64,000 bases of DNA from Epiperipatus broadwayi (Eukaryota > Onychophora > Udeonychophora > Euonychophora > Peripatidae). Each line of letters starts with the position of its first letter. Position 1 is the first letter of the stretch. A program made the translations under genes and the position numbers. This document shows positions 49,549 through 61,410 of the stretch, piece after piece. The notes under the pieces were generated by a model. It ran no database searches. It saw only the letters and a program-made list of their open reading frames with translations, and was not told the DNA's origin. The stretch lies in NCBI GenBank assembly GCA_028023455.1, contig JAQFVV010012394.1:24134900-24198899 (forward strand). The letters run 5' to 3'.

Positions 49549-50620
49549 GTTTGAAATATGATATAAAATTATTTTGATATAAAAATTATCTGTTCAAAAT
49601 TTAAGTTTTTTATCAGATAGTAATTGATAATTGCTCTTCAAAAAATACAATTTGTCTGGTAAAATCCAAAAGTATTAGAATCAGATTATGTAACTTAAAC
49701 GTTTTTGTAAAAAAATTAAATTTCAATTTAAATGCACACATAAATTTGAAAGTCAGAAATTTTCCATTTATCATAAGATAAATTATTGCAAATTGGCATT
49801 TAAATATGTCATTCTATATTATTATATAACAATTATAGTCTTGTCATAAGAGAATTGGTTATAAAGTTTAGTTGGATCAATATTTTATTATTAGATATAC
49901 TATTTACAAAGTCAGATATTATATGAATTCGATATGTAAAATAAATAAATAGTAACTGATTTTTTAAATTGTGCTTATTTTGTGATAAAATTTATCAAGA
50001 TGATTGCAGAAGGCAATGACTTTCTTTTTACAATATACATATTTCAAAAAATATTAAGGAAACGTTTAATAGATTTTTTTTCCATTTGTGTGATGCAGTG
50101 AACTTTAAAACTAGAGCTACACATAAACAAGTTTTCAGTAGAAATTAAAAAGTATAGATGTCAAATAAATATAATTAATTATCATATGATATATGTAGAT
50201 ATGTTTATGTTTCCAAAGATTGGTTTATTTAATTTTTCCAAAACTTATACACAACATTTAATATTTTGCCTTTCTCCCTAGTTCAATTTTATCTCCATAA
50301 GATGATATAATCATTGATAATGTCTGTAATAAAAATATGATAATAAATGTTATTATAAAAGTCATTAAAAACATATTTAAGCATTCAGAATTTCACTTTC
50401 GGGAACCATTTATTTAACCGTTAAAAATGAAAAAATCTAATTCATTTTAAAAAGTTTATAATGACCAGAAAGAAAAATCTGCACCTAAACAATAAATCCT
50501 GCAATTATAAAAATTAACTATCCATTAAAAAGTCATAGAGATGATAGATTATTTATAGAAATTCTCTGATGGGAAGTGAAATGAATGGCCTATAATGAGA
50601 ATAAGAAATAGTAAACTTAC
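49549..50620. other. AT-rich non-coding stretch
   Basis: No gene or repeat seen between the CpG-richer island and the exon at 50621. Confidence 0.5.
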
Positions 50621-50716
50621 TTCATTGCTGAGATTATGATATATCCAAATAATTTTAACTGCTCTATCCTTTATTTTGTTTATATAATAAATGTGGCGAC
50701 GGTTAATTACTATTGA
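50621..50716 (-). CDS. Exon of an unidentified host gene (exon D)
   Basis: A 96-base exon, 32 codons, phase 0 at both ends. The acceptor on the minus strand is TTGTTCTTCAG and the donor is GTAAGTTTAC, both strong. The frame is open throughout (SIVINRRHIYYIN, then KIKDRAVKIIWIYHNLSNE) and basic or amphipathic. It follows exon C (ends in phase 0) after an intron of 634 bases. I do not recognise the family; the peptide fits a helical bundle. Confidence 0.75.
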
Positions 50717-51350
50717 CTGAAGAACAACGAATTAAATTTTCTTTCTTAAAGAGATCACCTTTCAACCAAATTTGGCTAATCAAATCTTCAGTCTGATATT
50801 TTGTAACTATTTTTATATTTATTTATCACTTTAATGGAATATTTGATTAACCACTTTACTTTCAGAAGAAAATTTACAATTAATTAACAATATTTCAAGT
50901 AACAGCAACAAATGTAATGTAATATTATGTTTAATGTATACTTTTTACAGTAGTTGACAATTAATAAATAATTTCTTAATTAGTTATTAGTTGTATTATA
51001 GTTAATCACTAACTAATATAAGTAAAAAGATATTTAAATCTTTATTATTTATTTTTATTATCACTGAATAATTATCTAATTATAGAAAGGAAAATTGTAA
51101 AAGTAAAATAAAAACAACAAATACATATAATTATTATACTTGGAGTTGTCTTGATCTGATTTTTTTATATTTCTCTTTTCTTGCATTAAATATTTTTAAG
51201 AACGATTTTAATTCTAGGCCTAATTACAGTTTTTCATTGTGCTTTATCATTTTAATGAAATCAATTAATATTTTTAGTCTCTTTAATATAATTTCTTACT
51301 CATTTATTATAAATATATTAATAGAAATATTTTAAATTAGTCAAACTTAC

Positions 51351-51517
51351 ATCAATAATCTTGCTTTCGTTAATAAAATTGAATAACGGATAAATTTTAA
51401 AAAGTGGTTCAAACCCATATTCCATCAATTGCAATAATAATTCTGTCAGTCCGATTACATCTTGATTTTTAATTTCCAATTTTTGAAATGCCTTGATTTT
51501 TCGAACAAATTCATTTA
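51351..51517 (-). CDS. Exon of an unidentified host gene (exon C)
   Basis: A 167-base exon. The minus-strand acceptor is TTATTTATTTTAACAG and the donor is GTAAGTTTG. The first two bases complete a Val codon with the G left by exon B; 55 full codons follow. Residues include NEFVRKIKAFQKLEIKNQD, GLTELLLQLMEYGFEPLF and FINESKIID, a Leu-rich helical segment. The phase fit on both sides is strong support. The inverted duplication at 51581-51953 lies in the intron just upstream of it. Confidence 0.8.
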
Positions 51518-51580
51518 CTGTTAAAATAAATAAATATATATATATATAACTACAACCATTAAATGTCTGTATTTTTAAAT

Positions 51581-51953
51581 TATAATAATAATTCAAACAA
51601 ATATATTTAACACAGTATTCAAAATTAAATAATATATTCTTTACCAGAAGTACTTTCAATTGTTTCACTGACAATCTTTATCAACCGTTAATACAAACGT
51701 ACAAAAAAATAAAAACTTGCATTACCCATCATTCAATCTATTCAAATTTCCCACAATTCTGTTGTCTTTATATTAGAATAAATTATATTTGAATAGATTG
51801 AATGATGGGTAATGCAAGTTTTTATTTTTTGTACGTTTGTATTAACAGTTGATAAAGATTGTCAGTGAAACAATTGAAAGTACTTCTGGTAAAGAATATA
51901 TTATTTAATTTTGAATACTGTGTTAAATATATTTGTTTGAATTATTATTATAT
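51581..51953. repeat. Near-perfect inverted duplication, 167-base arms
   Basis: The left arm (51581-51747) and right arm (51787-51953) are reverse complements. By eye I find one substitution and one length change in a poly-A run. The spacer is 39 bases. It lies about 60 bases from the acceptor of exon C, inside the intron, and would form a long hairpin in the pre-mRNA. Such high identity points to a recent origin. No transposon ends are recognised. Confidence 0.95.
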
Positions 51954-53796
51954 ATATATAGTAATGGTTTTAATGAGCATGCAATTAATTTTGTGGTTTA
52001 TTAAATATATAATATTAAGAAAATAAATGCATTTATTAACTAAATATGTTCTAATACATTTCTATTATTAATTTCCAAACAATATTTCTAAAGAATTATT
52101 TAAATAAACTTAAAAATAACACCCATATTTCATCTGAAAAAGTATATTAGCATGAGTATAAGATGTGTTGTTTGTAAGTTATTTAAATCTGACTTCTGAA
52201 TTATCTGAATAATACTTATATTTCTCATTGCCTGCAAACTATACTCTGCCTATTTATAAAGATTGTCCATATTATTCAATATAAAACAATTCAATTTGGA
52301 CCTTATTTTTAATAATATTCAAGGCACAAGCTGAAATTTTTGTTAAATTTCATGAATGCCTAACAATATATGTATAAGCTAACTAAGTTTTTGAAAAAAT
52401 CATAGTATGTTGTTTTTAATATTTTTATAAATAGAAAGCTTCAATTTTTATACAATTTTATTATAGATATTTTTACATTCAAAGATCAGCCTTTCAAGCT
52501 AATTGTGCATGCGTCTTCTGCGAGTGTTAAATAATAAATGAATACTTCACTCTACAATACAAGATATAGTATTTATGCAGGAATAAAAGGAATGCACAAT
52601 TAGCTTGAAAGGCTGATCTTTGAATGTATACAATTGTATGCATAGCGTTATATAAAAATAAATGCTTATTTATAGATATTTTTGTTTTGTATGAATTATT
52701 TTAAGTTTTTTTACTTATTTAAAAATACTAATAATGTACAGCATATCAATATATTTTATGTAAATAAGTAATTATATCTAAATTTATTGATTTTTATTAT
52801 TTCTCTATTCTATTTAAAAATAAGAATTTTTATTGTACTTGAAAATATGTTTGAAAAAAGTTTCAGAAAGAGAGAGATGGCAAATTAAAACCTATCAGAA
52901 TTTTAATCTTTACCTTACAGATCTTTTGAAAATAGATATTTTTAAAAAAGGGTGTAATGATAAAAAAATATGTACTATCACTAAACTTCAATCAACATTG
53001 TGTAAAATAAACTAATTTTATTTAAATTATTTAGTCATCGATATTCTTCATCAATCATTGGTCTCATTTCAAATACAAGTATGACAATTCCCATAGATCA
53101 TGAGAAAGCATGTTCAGAGCAAATAAAAAGATTGGGTTGCATCTGGATGAGACTGTTCTGGTGGTTCCATATGATTATATATCTGTAGATGTTTTTTAAA
53201 AGAAAGTGGTGATGAAAATTAGGGTTTTGATAATTCAAATCCAATGTTTATAAGCAATTTAATAAACACTTACAGATAAATAAAAAACATGATTGTCTGA
53301 GAGATGATTGTATGTGTGGTAATCAAGAAATGACATAACTGCATCTGCTATAAATCACATATATGAGATATGTATGTTTATATCATTGTAAATATCCATT
53401 CTGATTTGTATTTAAGTTTTCTTTTGTTTTTTTTTTAAAGTTATTATAATAACTTAAAAGAAACTGATTCTGCACAAAAAGTCTTTATCTTTCAGTACAT
53501 ATTAAGTTTTTCTAGGAGATGCCACCAGAGTCCCAAGAACAATAGATTTACATTGAGTTACTAATTCTCAGACCTAGAAGTGACATATCTAGAACCATGA
53601 ATGAGTTCCAAAGTATGTCACTGCACTAAATCATATAGTGCATCTTATCAAGGTTTGATAAAATATATTATAGATGCAAGAAATCATTATTTGTAAAATG
53701 ATCGATAAAATATTATCATTGTGTTGTTTATAGAAATAAAAAAATTACAGATGATCTGAAATAGTATCACAACTCTTTTAATAGGTAAGGTCTTAC
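51954..53796. other. Intron sequence between exons B and C
   Basis: Besides the MITE at 52474 this is AT-rich non-coding sequence. A forward frame at 52833-53015 (ERERWQIKTYQNFNL) looks slightly protein-like but carries no family signature. Confidence 0.5.
52474..52628. mobile_element. MITE with 37-base perfect inverted repeats and TA target site
   Basis: TACATTCAAAGATCAGCCTT at the left is exactly matched in reverse complement at the right, through 37 bases. The element is 155 bases and non-coding, bounded by TA on both sides, as expected for Tc1/mariner-type insertions. Perfect ends suggest recent activity or strong conservation. Its transposase source is not in the window. Confidence 0.85.
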
Positions 53797-53916
53797 CTGA
53801 TTTGTCAGATGTTGCTATTGATAAATCAATATTGATGCAACTTTGGTAAAATGTTTGCATCTTGATGAGTGTTGGAGAGCATTTTTTGTGGCATGTTTGA
53901 TTGTCGATGAGAATTT
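53797..53916 (-). CDS. Exon of an unidentified host gene (exon B)
   Basis: A 120-base exon. The minus-strand acceptor is TTTTTGTTTTCAG and the donor is G|GTAAGACC. It completes a Glu codon with the G left by exon A, has 39 full codons, and leaves one G for exon C. Residues include ILIDNQTCHKKCSP, LIKMQTFYQSC and LSIATSDKS. Four Cys and one His are present but do not form a standard zinc motif that I know. The other frames contain stops. Family unknown. Confidence 0.8.
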
Positions 53917-54487
53917 CTGAAAACAAAAATAAAAATTCATTTAAAAAAAATTGACAAAATATTTTTAATTACAAATTTTAAATTACTTTCTGTAATATTA
54001 GCAAACATGTTATATTGAGAAAAATGTACAATGAGACATAAAAGATTAGAACCAATGTGAATAATCACTTTAATTGTTGTTAAAATGTTTATGACTAATA
54101 ATCACTTTTATATACATACATTTTCAAATAAATTTATTAACATTCAACATGTAATCAAGTACAGGGATAAATAATAAGAAATCGTGGACAGAATTTCTCC
54201 AGTGTTGACTGTTTCTTATATTGACAAAATAAGGTATAATCTCTATGGTGCATTGAATGTTCAATTTTATATTGCATTAAAAGTAGATGAAAATCAATTT
54301 GTAACTTGCAAGACTATAGTATACTGTACAAATATTACATTGTTAACATGGGTATAAAGATTAAAAAGTTTCCCACATCTAGAGTGAGTTTTGGGGGTTT
54401 TTCTTTGAGAATTGTTTGCAATATATTAAAATTGAGGTAAGGAATGCCTAAATAAAATCAAAAACACTTAAAAATATATATGGATAT

Positions 54488-54559
54488 AATTAAATATCAC
54501 CTAGATATGTAATATATATATATATATATATACATATCTAGGTACATATCTAGGTGATA

Positions 54560-54611
<52 letters not shown>
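54488..54611. repeat. AT-cored palindrome and (TA)n tract
   Basis: AATTAAATATCACCTAGATA (from 54488) pairs with the reverse complement ending at 54565, with 23-base arms around a TA tract and an extra TACATATCTAGG. A second pure TA tract of nearly 50 bases follows to 54611. Confidence 0.85.
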
Positions 54612-54613
<2 letters not shown>

Positions 54614-56339
54614 AAATGAATAATGTTTAATTCATTTTAGTGTTAACCATGTAATCTCCCACATAGTAAATGAATTGGTTTTCAGTGTTGTGAAGATAAC
54701 TAATAAATTTAGCCTTTAAAAGTTTTAAATAAAATTATAAAAAATAAAATGTTAATAAATAATGTACTGGTTTGTTAAAGTGTTTAAATTTAAGAGAAAT
54801 TTATAAATTATAAAAACTATGTTAGAACTGTTTATTTCATCAAAGATTAAAATAATGTATTGAAAATCAATTCAACCAATAATATTATTGTTAAAAGAAA
54901 TAGATTTTAAATAAATAGATTAAAAATAAGTCAATGAAAAGATTAATTTTGTCCAACTATTCAAGAATAAATAAAATGCATACATAATTAAACTCATCAT
55001 TTCAATTTTTGTATTACTATTCAAAAGATGATCAAAATTCACTTTCCACTTATTCAAATTATCATTGTCATCATATTAAAGAGAGCAATTGCTGGATTTA
55101 TTAGAATTGTGATATGGTTTTACAGGCCCATATTTGCTTTCAGTGTAAATAAAATTATAGATTAGGAACACAATCAGTGGATACATGTATCTATATTTGT
55201 AGTTTAATCCACAAATAACAGAAGTTTTTCTATTTGTCTCTGAATTTATGTCATTACATTTCAATATTTATTATGAAGTTCTACATTCAACTTATTATTA
55301 TAAAAAGCAGAAAATGTGAAATGGGTATGTTTTATTAAATCATTAATAATACGATCACTGTCAGAAATCTAGGACATACTTTTTTATTAATCCTAAGGAC
55401 AGATTTATCTGCATTTGTAGCACACTCTTAACCACAACTCCATACACAAATATTATGACAATTATAAATATCCAAATCAGAAATTTTAATGTTAATAGCT
55501 AATAAAATTTAAAATGAACATCAATTTTCTTGTGAAGATGATTGGAATGAGATATACTTTTTAATAAAACTATCATTATAAGTTTGGATGTATTTATAAT
55601 CTATCAGACAATCTACCATTGTAAATGCTTGCATAATATAAAGAACTCTTGTATTCCAACTTCTAACAATAATGTAATCGATTAAATGTTACTATATTGA
55701 GCTTGGATGCATCACTCTTTTTATAGCTGTTTTGCTACCTTAGCAAAATGTTAGTAATAGTTAATTCACGTGTTGCCAAACAAATTTAAGAACAGCAGAC
55801 AATTTGAATTTAAAGCTATAGTTCTATGATTTCCAATAACCATTGGTCAAAGTCTACTATTTATTCCAAACATGCATTAGAATTCCGAAGCAAAAAAAGT
55901 AATCTTTTAATAGCACTGTGATTATAATGGTATTTACTAAATTAATAAAAAAATTTCTCTAAATGCTCTGAATCTAAATTAGAAGTAGAGACATTAATAA
56001 TATGGCTAGTAGTTTTATGAAAAGCAAGTTATAACATCTTTAATTTTTCATTGGTGAAATAGCAAATTTCAAGACTAAACAAGAAAGTAAATTAGAATTT
56101 ACAACAAATTCAACACCATGCACTTTCATTTCAGTAGTGATTTTTCCTTTCAAAAATGTATAACCTTTCATTTCCTTCTATTCATCTTCCTTTCTTCAAA
56201 ATATAAGTTTTGGTAAAAGTAGCTTGCCTCCATTTTGATCATTAAGAGAATCTCCCATGTAAAGTTATCACACTTTATGTAGCCACACTTAGAGAAAATA
56301 TACTTATAATACCTTTAGTACTATTGCTGATATTCTTAC
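54612..56339. other. Intron sequence between exons A and B
   Basis: AT-rich non-coding sequence with no repeat or gene that I can support. Confidence 0.5.
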
Positions 56340-56454
56340 CACTGATACTGTTATTACTACTGCTATTGTTTCTACTGCTGTCATTAGAAATTTCTAGGTG
56401 TGACAACCTTTCTTCTAATTTACTATTATTATTAATATTATTATTGATTCTCAT
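56340..56454 (-). CDS. Exon of an unidentified host gene (exon A), 5' edge uncertain
   Basis: The minus-strand frame reads MRINNNINNNSKLEERLSHL and then an Asn/Ser-rich run ending NNSIS, and stops at a donor G|GTAAGAAT. The leftover G joins exon B in phase to make Glu. The ATG at 56454 could be a start codon, or the exon may begin at an AG just upstream (near 56449 or 56463); an in-frame stop lies slightly further up. Low-complexity composition makes this the least certain of the four clustered exons. Confidence 0.5.
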
Positions 56455-56462
56455 GCAGCAAT

Positions 56463-57843
56463 GACTAATATTCTATACATGATAGCCTCGATAAGCTTGG
56501 TAAGACAGTCTATTTTTAAAACAATATTTTTAGTCTTTTCACATTTTATGATAAGTAAGATCACTTTTAATTTAAATCTTGCTTGAAACGAACTCATGAT
56601 TATACTTCTTCAATCAAAGATTGTAGCTAAATATGTCAGCCAACTAAGGTGAACTCAGTTTTTTTAATTAGAGTTTGAGCTAGAAATGAATGGAAACTTG
56701 AGTCAGAAATTATGTGTATGTAGTTAAAAAATTGAAATTTGGTTGGACAAGTAGACATTAGAATTGCCTCAATTATTGATTATGTGAGAGGTTCATGATG
56801 ACTGGTATTATAATAACTTAAGCAACTGAAGGGGGGAAAGGTAAACAAAATATACTACTTATTTCAAATAGTATTTTGCCTTCAGTGAAACAACATCTTA
56901 TCACAAATGGCAACAGGAGATATCTTTGCCACTCATGATTAAATATTATTCAAAATTAAACTTCTTATCTTTGCATTATCAAGCAAGTAAATTATTGTGA
57001 AGCAGGTGGTTACACAACTAAAATGATTACCGTTTAACACATAGGTGAGTACTTTAAAATAAACATATAAAGTAACACATAATGGAAATAAATTTTTGTA
57101 TTCACCATTTTTTTATTTTATATTATGTTTTACCATAATTTTATTTTAGTTTTTATTAAAAAAGTAAATAATTGTAAAATTGTCATCAATTTACAATGAT
57201 TTTTATTTTGATATATATGTATATTGATGATTAAAATTATTATAGTGTATACTCCTGCAATGATTTTAAAGAAAAAACATATGCAACATTTTTTTTTTAG
57301 GGATTGATTTTTTTTGTTGAAGTTAATCTCAATCAATTTTCCAATTCTGCTTTTATCATTAAAAATAGATAAGAAAAGAAAGTTGATATCTGTTTTAGGC
57401 AGCAAACTTAGCTAATAGAACATTTTTACAATACCCATTATAAACTGAAAATTTATTGCTTTATTATCTACTTTGAGTTAGACTGCTCTTTTTTTTTCAT
57501 TATGTTACAATTCACTATTGTTGTTCTACATTTATTATATTTTATTATTATGACTATTACTTAGATAATTGTTTGCCAAATTATTATGTTATTTACATTG
57601 CCCTTCCATTATTACCATTTGCTGATAACACATTGTTTATCAGATAGATATTTTATAATTTTCATTAATTAATTTATTTTTAATAGTAGATATAACTTAT
57701 AAACCCCAAAATAATATATATATGTTGAAATGAAGATTTTCATGGGTTGTATATATAAAAGACATATTTTGCGGGTTCATCCGTGTTAAAAAATTTTAAA
57801 TAGTGATAGTCTGACACTTCAACTTGGTCACACAAGTCATCCA
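56463..57843. other. AT-rich non-coding stretch
   Basis: I found no further upstream exon with good splice sites. A 91-codon minus-strand frame at 57130-57405 shows no motif. Confidence 0.45.
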
Positions 57844-57851
57844 TTAGGTGA

Positions 57852-57882
57852 TAATATATATATATTGTAAGAGTAGCTTACA
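57852..57882. repeat. (AT)n followed by TGT...ACA hairpin
   Basis: An AT tract passes into TGTAAGAGTAGCTTACA (57866-57882), a hairpin with six-base arms. Its reverse complement nearly equals 8979-8996, also flanked by an AT tract. Confidence 0.75.
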
Positions 57883-57952
57883 ATCCATGTCAAACCCACC
57901 CTTATATGTTCACCATAGCTAGCTAAACAAAGAGAAACATGAGCTAAAGCAA

Positions 57953-58485
57953 TGAGTTGAATACCTAATATTTACTTTAATAGGTGAACAAACATATAAA
58001 TGCACTGCTACCTTAAGGGTTTTTTTAAGTTTAATCAGTAAAATAGCAATAAAATACAATTTACACTCATTTATAATTTTATATATTTTAATAACTAATT
58101 TTATACAACATGGAAATACAATTATAATATAAATTAATACACAAGATTTCATCTACTTTATTTACATACTAATATAAACAATGTTCACTATTTACCAGTT
58201 CTTGTTTTCATGCCTTGCTACAGCAGCTATATTAACTATAGCTTTCTCTACTATGAATTACTCACTTTATCCTTAAGACTACGCACTGGTAACATCACAA
58301 GAACTGAAAATGATAAATCTACACCATCAGTTTTATACTCTACCCAATTTATTGGACATATATCCTGGAAACCATAATCGACAGCAGTGCTCTTTATATT
58401 TTTTGTGGAGAAGCATTTATGTTATGAGGTAAGTGTAATGTCACTATTTATCACAAACCCATCACACAAATGTATATATGTAGCA
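57953..58485 (-). repeat. Gypsy 3' LTR
   Basis: Matches 62182-62689, for example TACAATTTACACTCATTTAT and GAAGCATTT. On the minus strand it starts TGCTACATATAT. The edge at 58485 is sharp because similarity ends there and a polypurine tract adjoins. The other edge may lie anywhere from about 57850 to 58010. Confidence 0.85.
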
Positions 58486-58501
58486 ATCCTTTCCCACTCT
58501 A
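58486..58501 (-). promoter_or_regulatory. Polypurine tract of the gypsy element
   Basis: The minus strand reads AGAGTGGGAAAGGAT directly before the 3' LTR, the expected place and composition for the plus-strand primer. Confidence 0.7.
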
Positions 58502-58559
58502 GTAATACAAATTACTTTAATTGACTGCATAGTTCTTAAATTTAACTAGTGGTCTCCAT

Positions 58560-59640
58560 ATTCAGGAAATTTTAGGGCTATCATTTCTATTTTTTCCTCG
58601 CACTCTTGGTGAGCCTAGTTGTTTCTGCTCTGTCACTTCATCTTCAGTGAGTTCTCACTCATCTTTCTTTTTATTTCCTTTTTTAGTTAGTCCCTTCATG
58701 TTGTGATTCATTTCCAGCCATATAGCTTCATATTCCTTTGTTTCACAACCTTCCTTATGATGGTGAAGGTGGTTTATGTGTTCTCTTAACACTTTTCGAC
58801 TTTGTAACTCAATTAGATGAATTTGTCTATACAATGACTTTTACAACCCCTGGGATCCATTTGTGCATTCAACACCCATATGCATTCACCTGTAAAAACT
58901 TTACCACTTTGGTATTATTATTATTTCTAGTGTTTCTATGTAGTAACTTTGTCAAATGGATTCTGAATGTCCAACACATCAATAATTCTTCCAGAATTTT
59001 ACCCATTGCAATATTTGGAGTGAATTGGTGTACATAGCCTCCTTTTGTTCTGAAGTTTTTTTAATGTGTTTTTTAAGTGTTGCACTCTTTGTTCCACAAT
59101 CCCATTGCTTTCAGGATGGTACAGGGAGTAAGAATGTGTTTAATTCCTCCTTTGTTTATAAAGTCCATAAACTTTATTGAAGAGAAATATGAACCATTGT
59201 CTGTCACAATATTCTCTTGATAACCATGCATGGCAAACAGTTTGTTTAACACTCTGATGGTATAGTCCATACTAGTGTCTGTAATAATTTGATATTCTGT
59301 TCATTGAGAAAAAACATCAATCACTAATAGTATCAGTCCACAATCCAATGTGATCCAGATGAACATATGTCCATGGAGACATAGGCAGTTCCCATATTTT
59401 GTAATACTTTGATGGTAATCTGGCTACTTGTTGGCAGTTCCTGCATTTTTTTTACCAGGTTCTCTATTTCATTTGTTAAGTTTGGACACTATACATATGA
59501 CTGTGTGAGGGCCTTCATTTGTACTTCTCCTAGGTGTCATTGATGAACTAGGTTTAGGATTTGAGGTCCACCTCTCATAGGTACTAGAACTCAGTAATTA
59601 TTTAAAATGCATCCATTACATAAAGAAAGTTTATCCCTAG
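58560..59640 (-). pseudogene. Gypsy integrase remnant
   Basis: At 59073-59270 the minus strand reads FAMHGYQENIVTDNGSYFSS and GGIKHILTPC, the integrase catalytic core around its second Asp (TDNG). Downstream in broken frames is a C-terminal tail ending near 58560. The zinc-binding HHCC part should lie near 59.5-59.65 kb but is too decayed for me to read. Inactive. Confidence 0.8.
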
Positions 59641-59680
59641 CTATCCAGATAGCTTTGCTCAATTTACTAGGACATTTCTT

Positions 59681-60300
59681 TCACCACCCATTTCTAAACC
59701 ACTTATTGAGCTGTACATAACCACCATTTTTTCTTGTCCATTCCTTTATAGTAATACTATTCATCTTTTTTGACTGTAACATGTCAATGTAGTTTATCTT
59801 TTTAGATTTGAATACTCTTTCAGTGGTGTCTGGCATCCTAGAAAAAGGTTTGTATATTAATTTATAGTCAGCTTCTGAATGTTTCTTTTCACTGGCAAAA
59901 ATCCCTGTTAAGGGGTGATGATCCATATTGATGGTGAAGTTATGGGCATACACATATTGGTGAAATTTTTTATTGAAAAGATCACTGCCAATGCTTCTTG
60001 TCTGTCTGGGTATAATTTTTCTCTGAGGCTGTCAAAACTCTTGACACAAATGCAATTAGATGCTCTCCTTCATAGCATGGGTGCAATATGACTGCTCCTA
60101 CACCATACTTTGATGCATTGGTCATGGTGTTTATTTCTCAATTTCTTTGGTAATGTACCAGTAGCACTTGTGACATTAGTAAGTCTTTTGCAGTTCTAAA
60201 AGCATTCTCCTGTGCATCAGTCCTTATCCATCACTGTTTTTAACAATATGTATAGTGGTGACAGAAAGTGTGACTTTTCTTATAGAAAACTCTCATAAAA
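59681..60300 (-). pseudogene. Gypsy RNase H remnant
   Basis: In the frame at 59681-59953, FTINMDHHPLTGIF corresponds to the TDHKPL segment of gypsy RNase H (Asp kept; the usual preceding Thr is Met). SRMPDTTERVF follows. Upstream segments to about 60300 are scrambled by stops. Confidence 0.75.
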
Positions 60301-61010
60301 GTTTAAAAGTCCTAAAAATGCATACAATTCTTTGATATTTTCAAGGTCAGTTTTTCGACTGTTTTTATTTATTATATGTCCCAGGAAGTTGATTTCTTAA
60401 GCTGACCAAATGCATTTATTAACATTCAGCTTCACTTTGGCCTGAGACAGTCCAGAGCAAACCTGGTCTACTCATTTATTAAATTCTGCCTTAATCACAT
60501 TCCTTCTATAGACCTGAATAGCATGTCCATTTTAGACTGGAATACATTCGGAGTAATATTTATTCCATATGGCAATTTATTACATGTGTATAATCATTTA
60601 TGCATGGTCAGTGTAAGTAAATCAGATGTACTTTTTGTTACTGAGATCTGCAAAATACTTGGCCTTCTGTAATGATTTTAGTATTTTTTTATACTTGGGA
60701 CCAGGTATGCACCTTTATTTATATATTTGTTGATCATAACCTGATAATCCCAACATAATCTTATACTCCCATCTGTTTTTACTATGCTTACAGTAGGAGT
60801 CACCCAGGTCTTCAGTGGCTGTTAATACTTCTTTCAATACTAATACTAAATCCATTATTGGCTTTTCCACCCTCTTCCTCATTGTGAACGGTACCTTCCT
60901 AGGCTTACACACAATAGATTTTGCTTCTGGTACTAATTCTATGTCTACTGGTCTTGTTCTAAATTCCACCAGGCCTGACATAAACAAGAACAGATATTTT
61001 TTATTTCTTT
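60300..61010 (-). pseudogene. Gypsy reverse transcriptase remnant
   Basis: In broken minus-strand frames I read KPRKVPFTMRKRVEKPI at the start. Next come KYFADLSNKKY and LPYGI/TPNVFQ, then FLGHIINKNSRKTD and LYAFLGLLNFYESFL, which is the end of the reverse transcriptase and the connection to RNase H. The catalytic YxDD segment expected between them is not visible, so it is deleted or badly decayed. Confidence 0.8.
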
Positions 61011-61036
61011 TTATATATGGACAGTCTTTAGTATAT

Positions 61037-61290
61037 TTATGTGTATTCCCATTGGGGCAAACCAAATTGACTACTGTATTTATTAACTATATACAGTACC
61101 AGAGATTTATGTCTGGAATTCAGTGTCACAGAAACAGGTAATTTTCCTTGGATATCAACTTTGTTTCCATTTATATCTGTTATAATTATATTAGCCTTAC
61201 ATAGCTTTAGCTTATATTTACTGCCTTGAGTAGTCTCTATCCAATCTTTGTGTGATATCAATGACAATCCAGCTCCACTATCCAACTTCC
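61037..61290 (-). pseudogene. Gypsy aspartic protease remnant
   Basis: The minus-strand frame contains KLDSGAGLSLIS (catalytic Asp in the DSGA form) and GNKVDIQGKLPVSV. The length fits a retroelement protease. It lies between the zinc knuckles and reverse transcriptase, as expected. Confidence 0.85.
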
Positions 61291-61410
61291 ATTGTGATCA
61301 CTTTTCCACAGACCTGCAAATCCAGAAAAATGTGATATGTTTTATTGTCACCTTTTGATACCATCTTAATGGTTGGTTTTTATACTCTACTCCTACCCAG
61401 GATTTAGTGT

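Larger units (their letters stand above)
4876..50620 (-). other. Candidate giant intron filled with mobile elements
   Basis: If the exons at 50621-50716 and 4759-4875 are neighbours in one transcript, this whole interval is one intron of about 46 kb. It contains most of the repeats and element relics listed here. I looked for further minus-strand exons and found only weak candidates (near 22.14, 32.34 and 45.99 kb), none with both good sites and the right phase. Small exons could have been missed. Confidence 0.4.

Noticed and set aside
52833-53015. Forward frame of 60 codons (ERERWQIKTYQNFNL)
   Set aside because: Slightly protein-like, but no recognised motif, splice sites or continuation.
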